The translations under genes were made by a program, and so were the position numbers. From Irpex lacteus (Eukaryota; Basidiomycota; Agaricomycetes; Polyporales; Irpicaceae), in NCBI GenBank assembly GCA_001986395.2, contig MQVO02000008.1, positions 372,001 through 436,000 on the forward strand: a stretch of DNA of 64,000 nucleotides. The letters are read 5' to 3'. Positions 20,736 through 32,266 of the stretch are shown here, piece after piece (the stretch's first letter is position 1; each line of letters opens with the position of its first letter). The notes under the pieces were generated by a model that did no database searches, was not told where the DNA came from, and was given only the letters and a program-made list of their open reading frames with translations.

Positions 20736-22099
20736 GATACGAATGGTAGAAAGGCTTCGAGTGAAGGAGTTGTTGAAATAGACGGGAGGATGACTGATGA
20801 AAGCGAGCAATGGGGAGTAGCTGGAGGATGCCCTTAACTTGGACAAAAGGGCGGGTGATATTTATACTGTGGATGCGTCAGCCGTCACGAATGGCTAAGT
20901 TACCAAGTCTCGTACGTACTGGGATAACGGATGACAGGCGCAAGCTTCCACACTGCGTGAAGCGGAACTGATCGCACTGCGTGAAGCGGAACCGATCGCA
21001 CTCTCCACCAAGGCAGGACATCAGTACCGGCAAGGGGAACCATTCCGATGTCCGCGTAGGTAACGGAAGAACGTCTACGACAGGGGAAATAGGAATCAAC
21101 GACGAGGAAGGGCGGGAGATGACGCGTGGCGGAACGATGCGTCGATCAGTTGCTTCCTAGAGAATACAACTGCGCGAGTAGGACGGACGGGACCAGTCGA
21201 CCATAGACACAGCAATGTCGATCGATTAGAGAACGTATGCAACACTGCCATCGCGAGCAAACAAGCACGGAGTGCGTCTCGGGACTTTCGGCCTACCTCA
21301 AGGGCGACCTATGGACGCTTCATACCCGGCCACACCGCGAACCGTGCTCGCCACAGGGTAAATCTGTACATTCATCTAAGAAAAGAACAAGGAGTAGTGT
21401 AGAGGACGTGACCCTCAAATGGATGGACCGCAAGGGACGAGTTGATCGAGGATCCAGCGGTGGAGAATTTTGCCAAACGGGTGGCGGGAAACAACCAAGG
21501 AACAGAAACAAAGGTGATCGAGCGCGGACGTATACTATCGAAGGGGCCCGATCCGCACTGACGCGAAATACTGTCAGCCGCGAACTTCGTCGACGAGACC
21601 CCTTAAGGTCTTGCCGCAATACCCAACGCCAACTATACAACAGTGGACGCGTGAGACTCAGAATCAACTAAGGGGGATGGCACTTACTACACCATCCACG
21701 GCGGCGTAGGTTGTATAGCATCCGCGGCGGCGTTCCATGATCACAACCGGATAACCTGGAAAGGGTAATAGATGAGCGCATACTGATTAACGTCGATCAC
21801 CAAGAACATGAGATGTGTAAGAAGATTTGACAAATATTTGAGCTAAGATATTTTGCTTCCGTAGTTTCGTCGATTATTTGCTAAGCATGATGATACATGC
21901 ACCGATCGAACATTCTCGGCGGCGGCAGGCGTACAGTCAACGGATGATTGGATATTGCAATAGAAGAATTAATCGTCGAGAGACATCGCGACGATTGAAC
22001 CAAGCCTAGCCTAACACACGAGACATCCTACAGGCAACACTTGTCAAAATGGTAAGGATCGCACGCCGCGATAACACATGCGCTTCGAACAGCGATTAG
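20736..22099. other. Intergenic stretch without a supported gene
   Basis: Frames of up to about 144 codons occur but are Arg/Ser-rich, overlap one another on both strands, and show no motif or splice chain. Probably contains the oxygenase promoter on its left side. Confidence 0.4.
20951..20998 (+). repeat. 24-bp tandem repeat, two units
   Basis: CACTGCGTGAAGCGGAAC followed by TGATCG, repeated next to itself with a single T/C change. It lies just upstream of the oxygenase gene, in otherwise unremarkable sequence. Confidence 0.85.
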
Positions 22100-22564
22100 A
22101 AGATCGACCTCGTAGCAAGCGAAACAAACGTTTCCCACATAGGAACAGTAGAAATAAAAGTACGAGTAATAAACAAACTTATCACTATATAACAGCGAGA
22201 AAGCCTCCGTATGCGAAATATTAACATAAGCGACAAACAAGGACTCACCAATACGAAGAACCATACATGAATCTTCACATCGTACCGAGCTTCTCCTGCA
22301 TCGTCCGGGCGATCGAACGTTCTCCCACGTACGTTGAGACCGTATTCCTGGGCGAAAGTCTTCAGTCATCTCCCCGCAGCGATGTTAGACATCTCCGAAG
22401 TTGACGACCAGCTGTTAAGAAACAAGAGACCACTTCAACGCAGAAATAACACGTCAGGAAGTAACAACTGAGCACTCACCTAGTGACCCATATAGGCACG
22501 ACGGCCGTTCTACGCTTGCAAGAGCTTGGGAGACGGCAGCGACAACGTCAGCGATGAGAGCCAT
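22100..22564 (-). pseudogene. Possible nucleotidyltransferase-like orphan-family fragment
   Basis: A first exon from 22564 begins MALIADVVAAVSQALASV and ends CLYGSL before a GTGAGT donor. This resembles the N-terminus of Agaricomycete nucleotidyltransferase-fold proteins, in which a helix is followed by a (C/F)xxGS(L/T)A motif. A second segment near 22,260-22,350 (FDRPDDAGEARYDVKIHVW) could be the later core. The expected GS-to-DxD core between them is not found and the likely splice runs into a stop, so I read this as decayed or incompletely resolved. It may be a random resemblance. Confidence 0.25.
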
Positions 22565-23361
22565 GGTGATGGTAAGGGACAACAACAAGGAAGGACGGTG
22601 AGTTAGGAAAGGCGACTGATTCCACGAGATTACCCACGCCACAAAGTGATCAACTCCCAAACGGGATATTGACGCCCAATTAACCACGTGCGTATCAGTC
22701 GCCTGCCCGAGACACTGACCGTCTTCATCCTTCTCTACCCACCACCTTTCGTCCTCATCCAATATTCGTTTAGCATTGTCTTACATTGCTAGGCGCGATA
22801 TTGCGATCAACTTAACATATCAACCTCGTAACTCGTCGTTAACTGCGCGAAACGTAAGGCGGAGAACTATCGAAAGCCGTGTCTTACACGCTAACGCGAC
22901 CGCAACACAGCTGAGGCTCGCACAAGAGCGAAAGACGCGACGACGGTGCCGTGCACAATACAGACGGTTCAGCTCATCGTTTGGGATATCCCCAACGACC
23001 GCACGCAACCGTAACACGAGCAGGTGGTGGAAACGGACTGGTCGTACCCGTAAGTAACAAATTTCTTCTCGCGTTCTGACTACGATACGAACCCATCCCT
23101 CGACAGTCACATCTTTCACGCCCAAATACAACACCAATCTTCAAATTACCGCACAACTATAAACGGTAAGAATTGTCTTGCGCCCCTCGCGCAATGCTGG
23201 CTCAATAGTCTCGTGTATCTTCAGCTTGAATTATCCCCGACCGCACGTGTTGTGTTTCACCTGCTGAAAAACGCGAACCCAGTATATGTGAGTGCACCAT
23301 CCCAAGCCCGTGTAACACGTTCGAACGCTCACGCCGAAGTCGCTCAGATAATCTACGAACA
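22565..23361. other. Intergenic stretch upstream of the 958-codon ORF gene
   Basis: No supported gene. Arg-rich short frames on both strands look like chance products of GC-rich sequence. Expected to hold the promoter of the plus-strand gene that follows. Confidence 0.4.
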
Positions 23362-26300
23362 ATGCAGCACCCGACCGCAAGATCTCAGACCAAAAAAGAA
23401 GACGAAGAATCGACACCTCACCCCAGCTCAGAGGCCGCGAGGATAATTCGCAGGTCGTCAAAGCCAGCCATCAATCATGTTTTCTACGATATGGAAACTG
23501 GAGTATATACATCCCTGGAATCCGAATACATGCCGTTGCCCCCTCCCGTCCATCAGACCCTTCGTAATATATTCAACGGCCTTAGACCCAGATGGGCTTA
23601 CGACGACCTCTTCTATCTCGCGTTAGTTCCAGTTCAACCCGTATACGACCTCCCCATGTTAGATTGCCTGTCACCCATGGCGTTCAAGATCGAGAGCACG
23701 ATCACAAACGGCGTAAGGCGTTATAGAATGCACGACCATCTGTGCAAGCAATGGCAGACGTTAGAAAACGTTGTGAACCGGCTGCTGCGCAAACTACTAT
23801 CCAGAATCGCCGGCACATACCTGCTAACCGTCGCTCCCCCCTTTCCCTGCTCCTTCGGCTACGCGGAAGAGTGGCCAACAGAGGAAAAGATAGCACTGGC
23901 GTCGCGATTGGCTCGTACCGCGTTCACACTGCGGTTCGCTCTCATGTCGTACCTCGTGTTGAAGGAGTCGATGAAATTCCGCAAGACTTGGCAAGAGCTC
24001 ACGCGGCCGGGAGACGATCCTGTACCTCTATCAGTGTGCAACATCATTAGAGCATCTTGGGTCTGTGACTTCTCTATACCTCGGATTGGGGCGTTTGTAG
24101 ACGTTAGCGGGAGATTGAATCCAGATGGTGGACGACAGTGGCACGAGGACATCGACGACTTCCTCATCTGCGGTATTCCTCTGTGGTTTGGATACGGGTT
24201 CAAGGCAGAATTGGTACGCGATGCAGGATCAATAACTAAACTGGAGTTCGAGCGACACAAGCCAGACCTCGACTCGGGCACTATTCTAAGTTTAGTAACG
24301 ACCAAGTGCTACAACGCCGACAACAACGCCTATCGCGCCGTTCAGCTGGAAACCAACGCGAATGCGACACAGCTGACCAACTACGAGAAGTCGGACTACT
24401 ACGGCTACGCTGTGCAACGTAACCAGCCTGGTAGCGTCATCAAACAAGTGCTGGTACGATCCAGATCGTCGGGCACTGCAAGATATGAGGTCACAGTCAT
24501 CGACGGGATGTGGTACGACAGGCTGATCGATACCAACGGGAAAACGCACAAGCAGTTCGAGCAGGACACGTTGTTTCTTCGCTGTCGCCAAAACCTGTCC
24601 GACACGTACCAGACCTTTGTGCAGCGCCAAGTGACCGCTCTTCTTTACCTACTGGCCACCGCAGGGAGCGAAGTGAAGGAGAAAATACGTCAACGCGAGG
24701 AGCTCAACCAGGACCAACCTGTCCCAACACGCACAGGCGCAGCGGTATTTATATGGCAGCTCGAATGTGGGCGACAGTACCGAAGGCGTGTTCGAACTGG
24801 GCATATCCGCGAGTTATGGGACAGAACAGCAAGAGCGCAGCGCACGTACAACCCCTTGCGAAATGAGTACGACGTTGACGACACAGCCCGGGATACCATC
24901 CTCCCAGACCCGTCAACACCATACGAGCTTAACGATACCGAGAACCCCGCTGCAGGAGCACAGAGATCAAGATCTGCCTCACCTGTTCCACGGTCTGCTC
25001 CAGCTCAACGCCCCCGCTCACCTATTCGCAGAAATCACGAGCTAACGAAAAGCGTAATTGACGACAGATCGACGACAAGACTCGCGGACATCACTGGAGA
25101 CGACACTGGGAATAATGCTGACTTTGCATCCGAAGAACTGTTCACGAACATGGCCAACGTGCTGCTGAGCGACTCGGACAAGTCGGTACACGTTCGGGAA
25201 CCCTCCGTCGACGTGTTATCCGAAAGCATCCACATCGTCCTAACGAAGCGATATGGTTACATCGCGCCGCAGAAGACGTGGGTCATGGCAGAGAAGGAAG
25301 CCAAAGAGTGGGAGTCTAACGGGTGGAAGAAGCTGTATCGCACCCTTGGACAGCGAGACATCAAGGAACCAGCCCCCTCGACTCCTACAGCGAATGACTC
25401 AGAACGCCTGATACCGAACGCGGCAAGCTCACCATCACCACCATTCACCCCACTCGAGCTACCAGCTATCAGTGACTTCGTAGCGGCGCTGAGAAGAAAC
25501 GTCACTATTCCTGCCTTGTGCGACCTCGACCCCTCGTCGGCCATCGCGTGTGCCGATACTTCCTATGCCAGCCTAACAACTCTCAACTTCGAAGAAGAAA
25601 TCGAGCTACACGCAGGAGAAACGGTGACTCGAGCCTGGTATATGCTCCATTCAATAGAAGGCCGTCCTCTGGTGACAAGTACAGGATGCAGGGTGTCCAC
25701 GCAGTTGGCGACGAACGTCCAACACGCTAAGCGGGCTGGTTTCGGTAGGACGGCGGATGAGATACTCACGTCAATGGTAGCACGAGGGATGAAGATGCGC
25801 GTATCCAAGCCTGTCAGCAGCCCTATCGTCACTCTCAAGCGCAAGGAAACTCCTGCATTGATCGGGAAACGGCCTGTCGGCGTTGGTATTAAACCGCACG
25901 GTGTTAAGTTAACTGCGCTCGACTACAAAGCATACATGGAGATGCGGGACGAGCTTTTGAGTGGGCCGGCGGGCGAAATGGCGTTACTGGAGGGGGGAAT
26001 AATATGGAGACTGGCGGTTAACGTATGCAGTATCGACGACGCGGTTCGAGGACCAGAGAGGGACAGCTCGTCAAGCGACATCCAGATCAGAGAAACTCGA
26101 ATCGCGGGACAAAGCTATGCAGAAAACGTACTTAGTCAGCACGACAAGTATGTGATTGTGGGCGTATACCGAATATTACTTGACGGTAAGTGCACAAAAC
26201 CATCGGTCACACTTCATGCTACTGAAAACATCTACTAGGGAATGAAAGATCAGACACCGTGGACGCAGCTTCTATCACATCATGGTGGCCTACGGCCGAT

Positions 26301-26501
26301 GCCTGGCAGCAAAGCGGTTTCAATACTGGTTATTGGTCTTCGGACGCTGAATATTGGTATCAAAAGCGATTGAAGTCTATCGAGGCAGGCGAAGCTGTTC
26401 CTTATACTGGAAGCGAGTGGCGAAAGCATCTCCGACACACGAAATCTGACTCGCGCAAATTCCTTGATCACATTGAAGACCAATCTGCACGTAAACTGTA
26501 A
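23362..26501 (+). CDS. Large Agaricomycete orphan-family protein, two exons
   Basis: A 2.8-kb exon (23362-26185) splices through GTAAGT...ACTAG to a short last exon (26239-26501), giving about 1,028 residues. The N-terminal third contains ARTAFTLRFALMSYLVL and, after a spacer, NIIRASWVCDFSIPRIGAFV and ICGIPLWFGYGF. The last exon has SWWPTADAWQQSGFNTGYWS and WYQKRLKSI. I recognise both ends from a very abundant Agaricomycete family in which one segment reads like a membrane-like core and the tail follows an SWWP-W-x-S-G pattern. Its function is not known to me. No transposase or helicase motif was seen. The long uninterrupted exon is unlike the many-exon genes beside it. Confidence 0.85.
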
Positions 26502-26931
26502 AAACTATCGCATGTATTGTAGACATACCAATTGAAAGACCTTTGACTACATCACAACTTGTAAGCATGAAGAGAGAAAAGAAGTCGAAAGCGAAACCGC
26601 ATATACACACACAAAACGTAAGTAAGAGACACAAACGTAGAATAGAAGAGAATAAATAAAACCAAAAGATATACATATATACAAACGTTACAAACGAAAC
26701 GATTAAACAAACAAAACAACAAAAGACACTACTACAAGAAGACGTACAGACATACATATAATATAAGAGGAGAAACTTTCCCACGGTTTGCCAACGAAAC
26801 GCGTCACGGACAAGCGCCGTAAATGCGGCAAGTCGGATTGAGACGATTCTCTTTCGTTTCACTCAGGAATCGTAATTCTAGTTCTAATATTATCGTGTCG
26901 ATTGCTTTAGGTCAAGCTATTTACCCACACT

Positions 26932-28897
26932 ATGGCTCAGGTCTACACGCGGGCACAGTGGGATCTTGCCATCACAAAGATTCCGAAGTCGGTGAGCTCT
27001 GTCTGCGTTAGTAGAGGCTTTAGCTTGCTCAATGCCTCAAACAGGCCCGCAAGTTCGTTGTTGGGCTAGCATTTGAATTCAGGAACCACGTGTTGGCCTT
27101 TGTATGCATGGACCTCCTGATACAGGTTTGTCACGTCATGCATATCCTGTAATTATTCTTCTGATGCTCCTCCGCACAGATTCACTGGTCCCTGAAATAC
27201 TCCGACTTGCCTGGGAGCGATGAAGTCGATATCTATTCTGAGCCGTTGCGTTTCCTCGCAAAGGTAGTGACAATAATTGAGGATAGACGCGAGGAGTCAT
27301 CAAAGAACTTGGCGGTGGTTGCGCTACGAGAGATATTCGACGGCTGTGGAGCCTACACCGTCTGTGAGGTTTTTCATCGTGCAGGTAGGTGTTCAATGCT
27401 TTCTACTCCAGATCCATATAAACGTACTGGTATAGGGCTGCCGGTGCACCTCACTGAAAAGGAAGTGTTTGACTCCCCGTCACGTGTGGCCCGACTGGTT
27501 ATGGCGTATTACCACATCGCTGCCGAAGGGGCTGAAGTAATTGTGTGAGTCCTATCTGCATTTTTATACATGACGCCTATGCTTAAACTTAATATAGGCC
27601 TTGGTTCCGCAACTACAGATATTACTTTGTTGTAGCGGCAGACAAGTTCCACCGCCATGACTATTCCACATTTCTTAAAGTCTATGGGCAAGATCGCACC
27701 TGGATAACACGACGTCAAAAGTCCTTGATTCAAATGCTCCTTGAACACGTGAGTTTTTGAAGTCATGTCTGAGTATGACGAAATAAAGGAAGGCTGACGT
27801 TTCAAATTAGAAAGGAAATTTTGAAACTGACCCGTTTGAGCCTGCTCTGGTATCGCGTGGTCTGGGTTTCACCGGTTGGCATATCGGTCAGTTGGTATTC
27901 GGGCGAGGCCACTGGCAAGCATTCATCGCCGCCAATCCTGAACTTCGTGAGCAGTGGGCGGGTCATGACTTAGACACAGGCACTGATCCTCTGACGGCTT
28001 ACTACACCGCACGGGAGGCCAACGCAGGTAGGCCATATCTTTTGTGCATGATCATATACTTCCCCGCCAGCTTCTGATCCTTGTATAGATACCACGTCCA
28101 CTCATCTTGATCTGACCCGCTACCGCTATCTCATGGAGCCAGGAGACACAGAGAAAGGAGCTCATCTCACAACGTACTTGTACCGCCAGGACTCTGCTGG
28201 GGGTCCGAAAGACCATGATGTCTGGTCTGTCTACCCCATCCTCCAGTAAGTGCATCAGTTGAATCAGGACGTCTGGATGATGTATAACACAATTTTACAG
28301 AGATGACGATAGTATTGAGGAAGATTTCAAAGATGATGGACTTGAACCTTTCTTTGTCGAAGAGGAAGCGCTCAGGCAGAGGGCTCTACTCAAAACGGTC
28401 ATTGGTTGCACCAACAAGTGGACAGTGGGTCCGTTGGACTTCTGTGGTGTCGCCAGAATAGTACCTGCACAAGGCGGAGGTGATCCGCAGTAAGTGGTCT
28501 CCTTGAATTTGTCTGTATCATTTTGATTGTATCGGCTGGCAGAGTCCATGTTTGTGAGGAGGATCCTCGCTTTGGAGAATACTATGAACGGAAGCGTGCA
28601 GCCAGCCACAAGAGTTCAAGTGCAGCGTCAAAAACTGGCAGACGTCTGCGTGGTAAGGCTTGCCAGCGTCGTCGAATCAACCAGCTGCCTAGGGCAGCAG
28701 CTATCGCGGCAAAGGAGTCCAAAGCAAAGTGTGCAACAAGGGCAGCAGCTACTGCACCAAAGGAGTCCAAAGCAAAGTGTGCAACGACACTAACTGAATC
28801 TGGGGAGCCCAAGCGTAAGCGTAGGAAAAGGATGACAGAGGTAGAACGTACACTCAAGGACGCTGACGCATATGCTAGCACATTTGGCAATAGGTAG
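26932..28897 (+). CDS. Multi-exon hypothetical protein with a 16-residue internal repeat
   Basis: The start at 26932 (MAQVYTRAQWDLAITKIP) leads into about nine exons that join through short GT-AG introns. Segments in order include KFVVGLAFEFRNHVLAFV, KYSDLPGSDEVDIYSEPL, YYFVVAADKFHRHDYSTF, a Trp-rich GWHIGQLVFGRGHW, an acidic DDSIEEDFKDDGLEPFF, and a strongly basic tail (KRKRRKRMTEVERTL). The tail contains a 48-bp tandem duplication (28691-28786), each unit giving RAAAxAxKESKAKCAT. The basic tail suggests a nuclear or nucleic-acid-binding protein. I do not recognise the family. The consistent splice chain makes the gene real. It follows the 958-codon ORF gene in the same orientation, about 430 bp away. 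Confidence 0.72.
28691..28786 (+). repeat. 48-bp tandem duplication within the coding region
   Basis: Two units (28691-28738 and 28739-28786) differing at only a few bases, in frame, adding 16 residues to the basic tail of the surrounding gene. Confidence 0.9.
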
Positions 28898-30080
28898 TTC
28901 TATACTATCAAAGACCACACTTCTTACTTTCCCCATCGAATTGGCTTACATTCCTTAGGCGTACAATAAATCAAACGTATGCTATACCGTACAGTACGCG
29001 CACGTAATCGAGCCCAGGTTTCATCCATCGCGGCGAAGGCAGGAAAAAATTGCGCTCTGCCCTGCAAAAGATGAAGACGATGAATCGTACCCGAGCACTC
29101 ATCCGACGATCGAACAACGAAGACCAATTGTGCGTAGTACGTGAGATCCCAGCTGCACTAAAATAGCCATTCTTGTTCCTTAGCTCACTCTTCTCAGTTG
29201 GCCTGAATGCTTCGATAGGTTCCTGATTCATATTCACATGGATTGCTGCGCTACGTGGCACGACAGTCAGGTACAGTTCTACTCTGTGAACTGCCTCTGC
29301 CAAGCCTACCGAGCGTAACGAGTCGAACGTAAACGTATCAGCAAGAAGCTTACCGAATTGAGCGTAGCTATACCGTGCAGTTATCGAACTTAGCTTTCAC
29401 CCTCCACGATGAGATCAAATTGTACTAAGGATGCGACGACGCCCAAGGTTCACGAGAATCGAACAATGGAAATTATGTGTGCGATGGATCAGCGTCGTGT
29501 GAGCAACGTGAGCAGTAGACACCTGATAGCCCTCGTCCACCAGGTACAGGCAATAGTGGACAAGCCACAGAAACATCGTTCCACGACATACCGACGTCCC
29601 TGGAGTGACGTGGCCAACAAGCACGCACAGACCGCGAAAATATCGTATCAACATGCCGCAAGCAACATGGACAGGTACTCTAAACACAAGGTCAGCTTGT
29701 CCTGTTGCGTGCACGTGTACGAGAGTTGACTAACTCACCCGTTGTAGCTGTTCTCGGCTTGTATGCACATGTGTGTCGATTCTCGGACGATTGAGTCTGT
29801 GGTGTGCCGTAGGTGTCGTTCCGCCATAGAACAAAGCCCGACGAGCGTGCGATCTCAAGGATGCTGTTGCAGGACAGTGGGAGTGTATCGTGTCATTGTT
29901 TCATGACGGTTCAACGTGCGGTGAATAAGACATCTACATCGCATGAGTAAGCCACCTCCGAGCCCAATACCGCGAAAGTCAATTACTCACCTCGCATTCC
30001 CAGTCCATGCACTACCTATTCTCACCCGTCATCCATCGGCATGTAGTTAACTCATAACCGGAACAGCGACTTCGTCATCC

Positions 30081-30222
30081 CGCAACGGTTTTGCATCCGG
30101 TGAACGAGGTCTGAGACACCACATCCACGGACCACATCTCCTCGCCCGTCGCACAGCCACTGTTCAGTTAACGCACACGGCCATGTCTTTTCGCAATGAT
30201 TTTGCGTCCGGCGACCGAGGTC
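30081..30222 (+). repeat. Diverged direct repeat, period about 111 bp
   Basis: CGCAACGGTTTTGCATCCGG at 30081 returns as a diverged copy (CGCAATGATTTTGCGTCCGG) at about 30192, each followed by GAACGAGGTCT or GACCGAGGTCT. This is probably an old tandem or a remnant of a repeat family. Confidence 0.7.
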
Positions 30223-30284
30223 TTCAGGATAGACCTATCGCTAAACACGCCGCTATGAAGCACAGTATAACCCTGATAACGCCG

Positions 30285-30405
30285 GTAACTGCCATGTAAC
30301 TGCCCTGACATACAGGCGGAAGCGCCCGTAATCGCCCAGTAACTGCCATGTAACTGCCCTGATAAGACGGTAAGAAGCGCCCGTAATCACCCAGTAACTG
30401 CCTCA
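30285..30405 (+). repeat. Tandem repeat, two to three units of about 60 bp
   Basis: The phrase GTAACTGCCATGTAACTGCC, followed by CTGA and a GGAAGCGCCCGTAATC-type block, recurs at intervals of about 55-60 bp, with a third partial GTAACTGCC at the end. It does not code for anything recognisable. Confidence 0.8.
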
Positions 30406-30547
30406 TTTGCAGGGGCTGCAGCGGGCTCACTGTTGTTATCCGCAAACATCGTTTCCCAATGGATTGATTTCCCGTAAGCAGGGCCTTTTGATTAATAAGT
30501 AAGAGGAGGACAAGTCTATTTTTGCCAACGCTTTCTATGCTATGATA

Positions 30548-32157
30548 CTACATGTTGATAGCATTGATGTATTTACGACGGAGACCCTGTAATATATTCT
30601 GAAAGGGCATACGCTTCACCTTTGCTGCATAGCACTGAGCAGAAGTAAGTGGAGGACAGAACGCACTATCTGGAAGTGGGAGTAGGCCGCCATCAATATT
30701 GACACGTTCAAAGACCACTAGTTGGTCAAAAACCCTCTCTTCTTCAGTGCTCAGGCCTCCGTGCTCCCTTTCCGTGTACAGTACGTTATGCACTGTATGG
30801 ATGTGTTGTACCAGCGTTCTTTTTGTTGCAATGGTTGGAGGCGATAGCTCTAGCCATGCTAGAATGTCGAAATACGAGAGCGAAAGCTGGCTACCATCCG
30901 CACAGACTAGCCGTTGGGAAGTCGGAAGGCTAGAGCCTACAACAACGTTGAGACTTGAGCATATGCGGTCAATTTCTTTGACGATGAGTACATCCGAATA
31001 GACTTGACCTCGTCCGGCCACAGGGCGACCTCGAAAGAGTGCGATACGTGCTCTGGCCTCTGGGAAACGGCTATCAAGGTAATCTATTTTCGAAGCAATA
31101 TTGTTCGAGCGAGCTATCACATAAAACAATCAATTACTCATTATGCTCCATGTGCATGTCGACGAGAAGTTGACTTACGGAGATAAGAATGAGCATCATT
31201 CTCAGATGAGGTGCCTCTCATTGTGCCAAACACAGGGTTCCCCAGGGCGGGCACTGGTAATGGAGCCACAGTTTGAGAGTCGGATGGGATTGGGGAATTA
31301 GTGCTTGAAGAAGTCAGGCGAATGTGATCGTGGGATGACTGTGAAAGAGCTGGAGCGGCAATGTTGAATATTACTACACGCGTAGAGTACACTGTGTTGT
31401 AGTGCTTACCACGAGACGGCCTACTTTCAGCATTCATACTGCTCTCATTATATTCATATTCGCCTGTCACGGTCATGTCATGAATTTGAGTGTCAGAGTT
31501 TGTGACAGTGCCAGTGGCTTGAGTGCCGCTCGAGTCTGAATCTGAAGTTCCCTAGGGTTGGACGCAGTTGGGATATATCAACAGCAATTGGTATTTACCG
31601 GTATTTGGTGTGACAGGGGAGCGTTCCATTAGACGAGGCAAAGCGAGCATCTGCCTGACAATAGCAGCGGGATCTGCACATGTAATGATTATAGAAGTCA
31701 GCATACTAGGAGCACTTGACTGCGATATTATCACACACCATCAAGGGCTTCCTCAGAGGCATTGCCTATATCCAAGTCAGACTCTGTCGTTTCTGATTGA
31801 GGGCTTAAAGCCACTTCATCACGACGTGCCTCCTGTGACTGTGAATGATCTGTGCAGTTCTTTTCAGCTCAAAGAACTACCGATTAGAGGGAATAACTGA
31901 TTATTACCATCATTCTGAAGAAGTATATCTTCCTGCTCTATGTGATTGGCGAACGAAATATCTTCATCAGGTCTGATAGGTGTACGGCGAGCACGTTGGG
32001 ACCGACGAAGGCCTGCCTGGCTCACGAGAGTGTCCCCAGATGTTTCGCTGTCTGCCGCCACAGGCATAGCATTCAGAGTGGAATGGAGGTTACTATGAGG
32101 GTAGTAGTGGGAGACAGAGGCTTGTGACTCATGCGTCCTAATCAAGGCCTGGCTCAA
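30548..32157 (-). CDS. Hypothetical protein with disordered N-terminus, several exons
   Basis: The last exon (about 31,123-30,548) encodes a globular part containing ICSSLNVVVGSS, DILAWLELSPP and HTVHNVLYTEREHGGLSTEE. Upstream exons encode Ser/Thr/Pro-rich sequence (SETTESDLDIGNASEEALD, DPAAIVRQMLALPRLMERS, SSSTNSPIPSDSQ) and a basic patch (LRRSQRARRTPIRP). The junction into the last exon is clean (AHSYL-PRSNNIASK through GTAAGT...ATAG). The start is uncertain: the first clear exon begins at or above 32157, and a further exon up to about 32223 is possible. Family and function are unknown to me. It lies just downstream of the integrase-like gene on the same strand and might be co-mobilised with it, which is inference. 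Confidence 0.6.
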
Positions 32158-32266
32158 AATTTCATGATCGAAGAATTGAACCGGCTCACCTGGACACGAT
32201 CATGGCCAGCTGAATCGAACTGAACCATTGGATCTCAGTCTGTACCCAAAAGCGTTGTAGATGGTA

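Larger units (their letters stand above)
28898..30547. other. Gene-free stretch with diverged repeats
   Basis: No gene could be supported. It contains two repeat blocks described separately (about 30,081-30,222 and 30,285-30,405). The remaining short frames on both strands are mutually shadowing and lack motifs. Confidence 0.45.

Noticed and set aside
21237..21671. 144-codon plus-strand frame as a gene
   Set aside because: Arg/Ser-rich, no motif, and a similar-length frame lies on the opposite strand, as expected for chance frames in GC-rich DNA.
26377..26862. 161-codon minus-strand frame rich in Phe/Cys/Val (downstream of the 958-codon ORF gene)
   Set aside because: It is the antisense of an A/T-rich 3' flank with poly-A-like and CAAA runs; hydrophobicity comes from composition.
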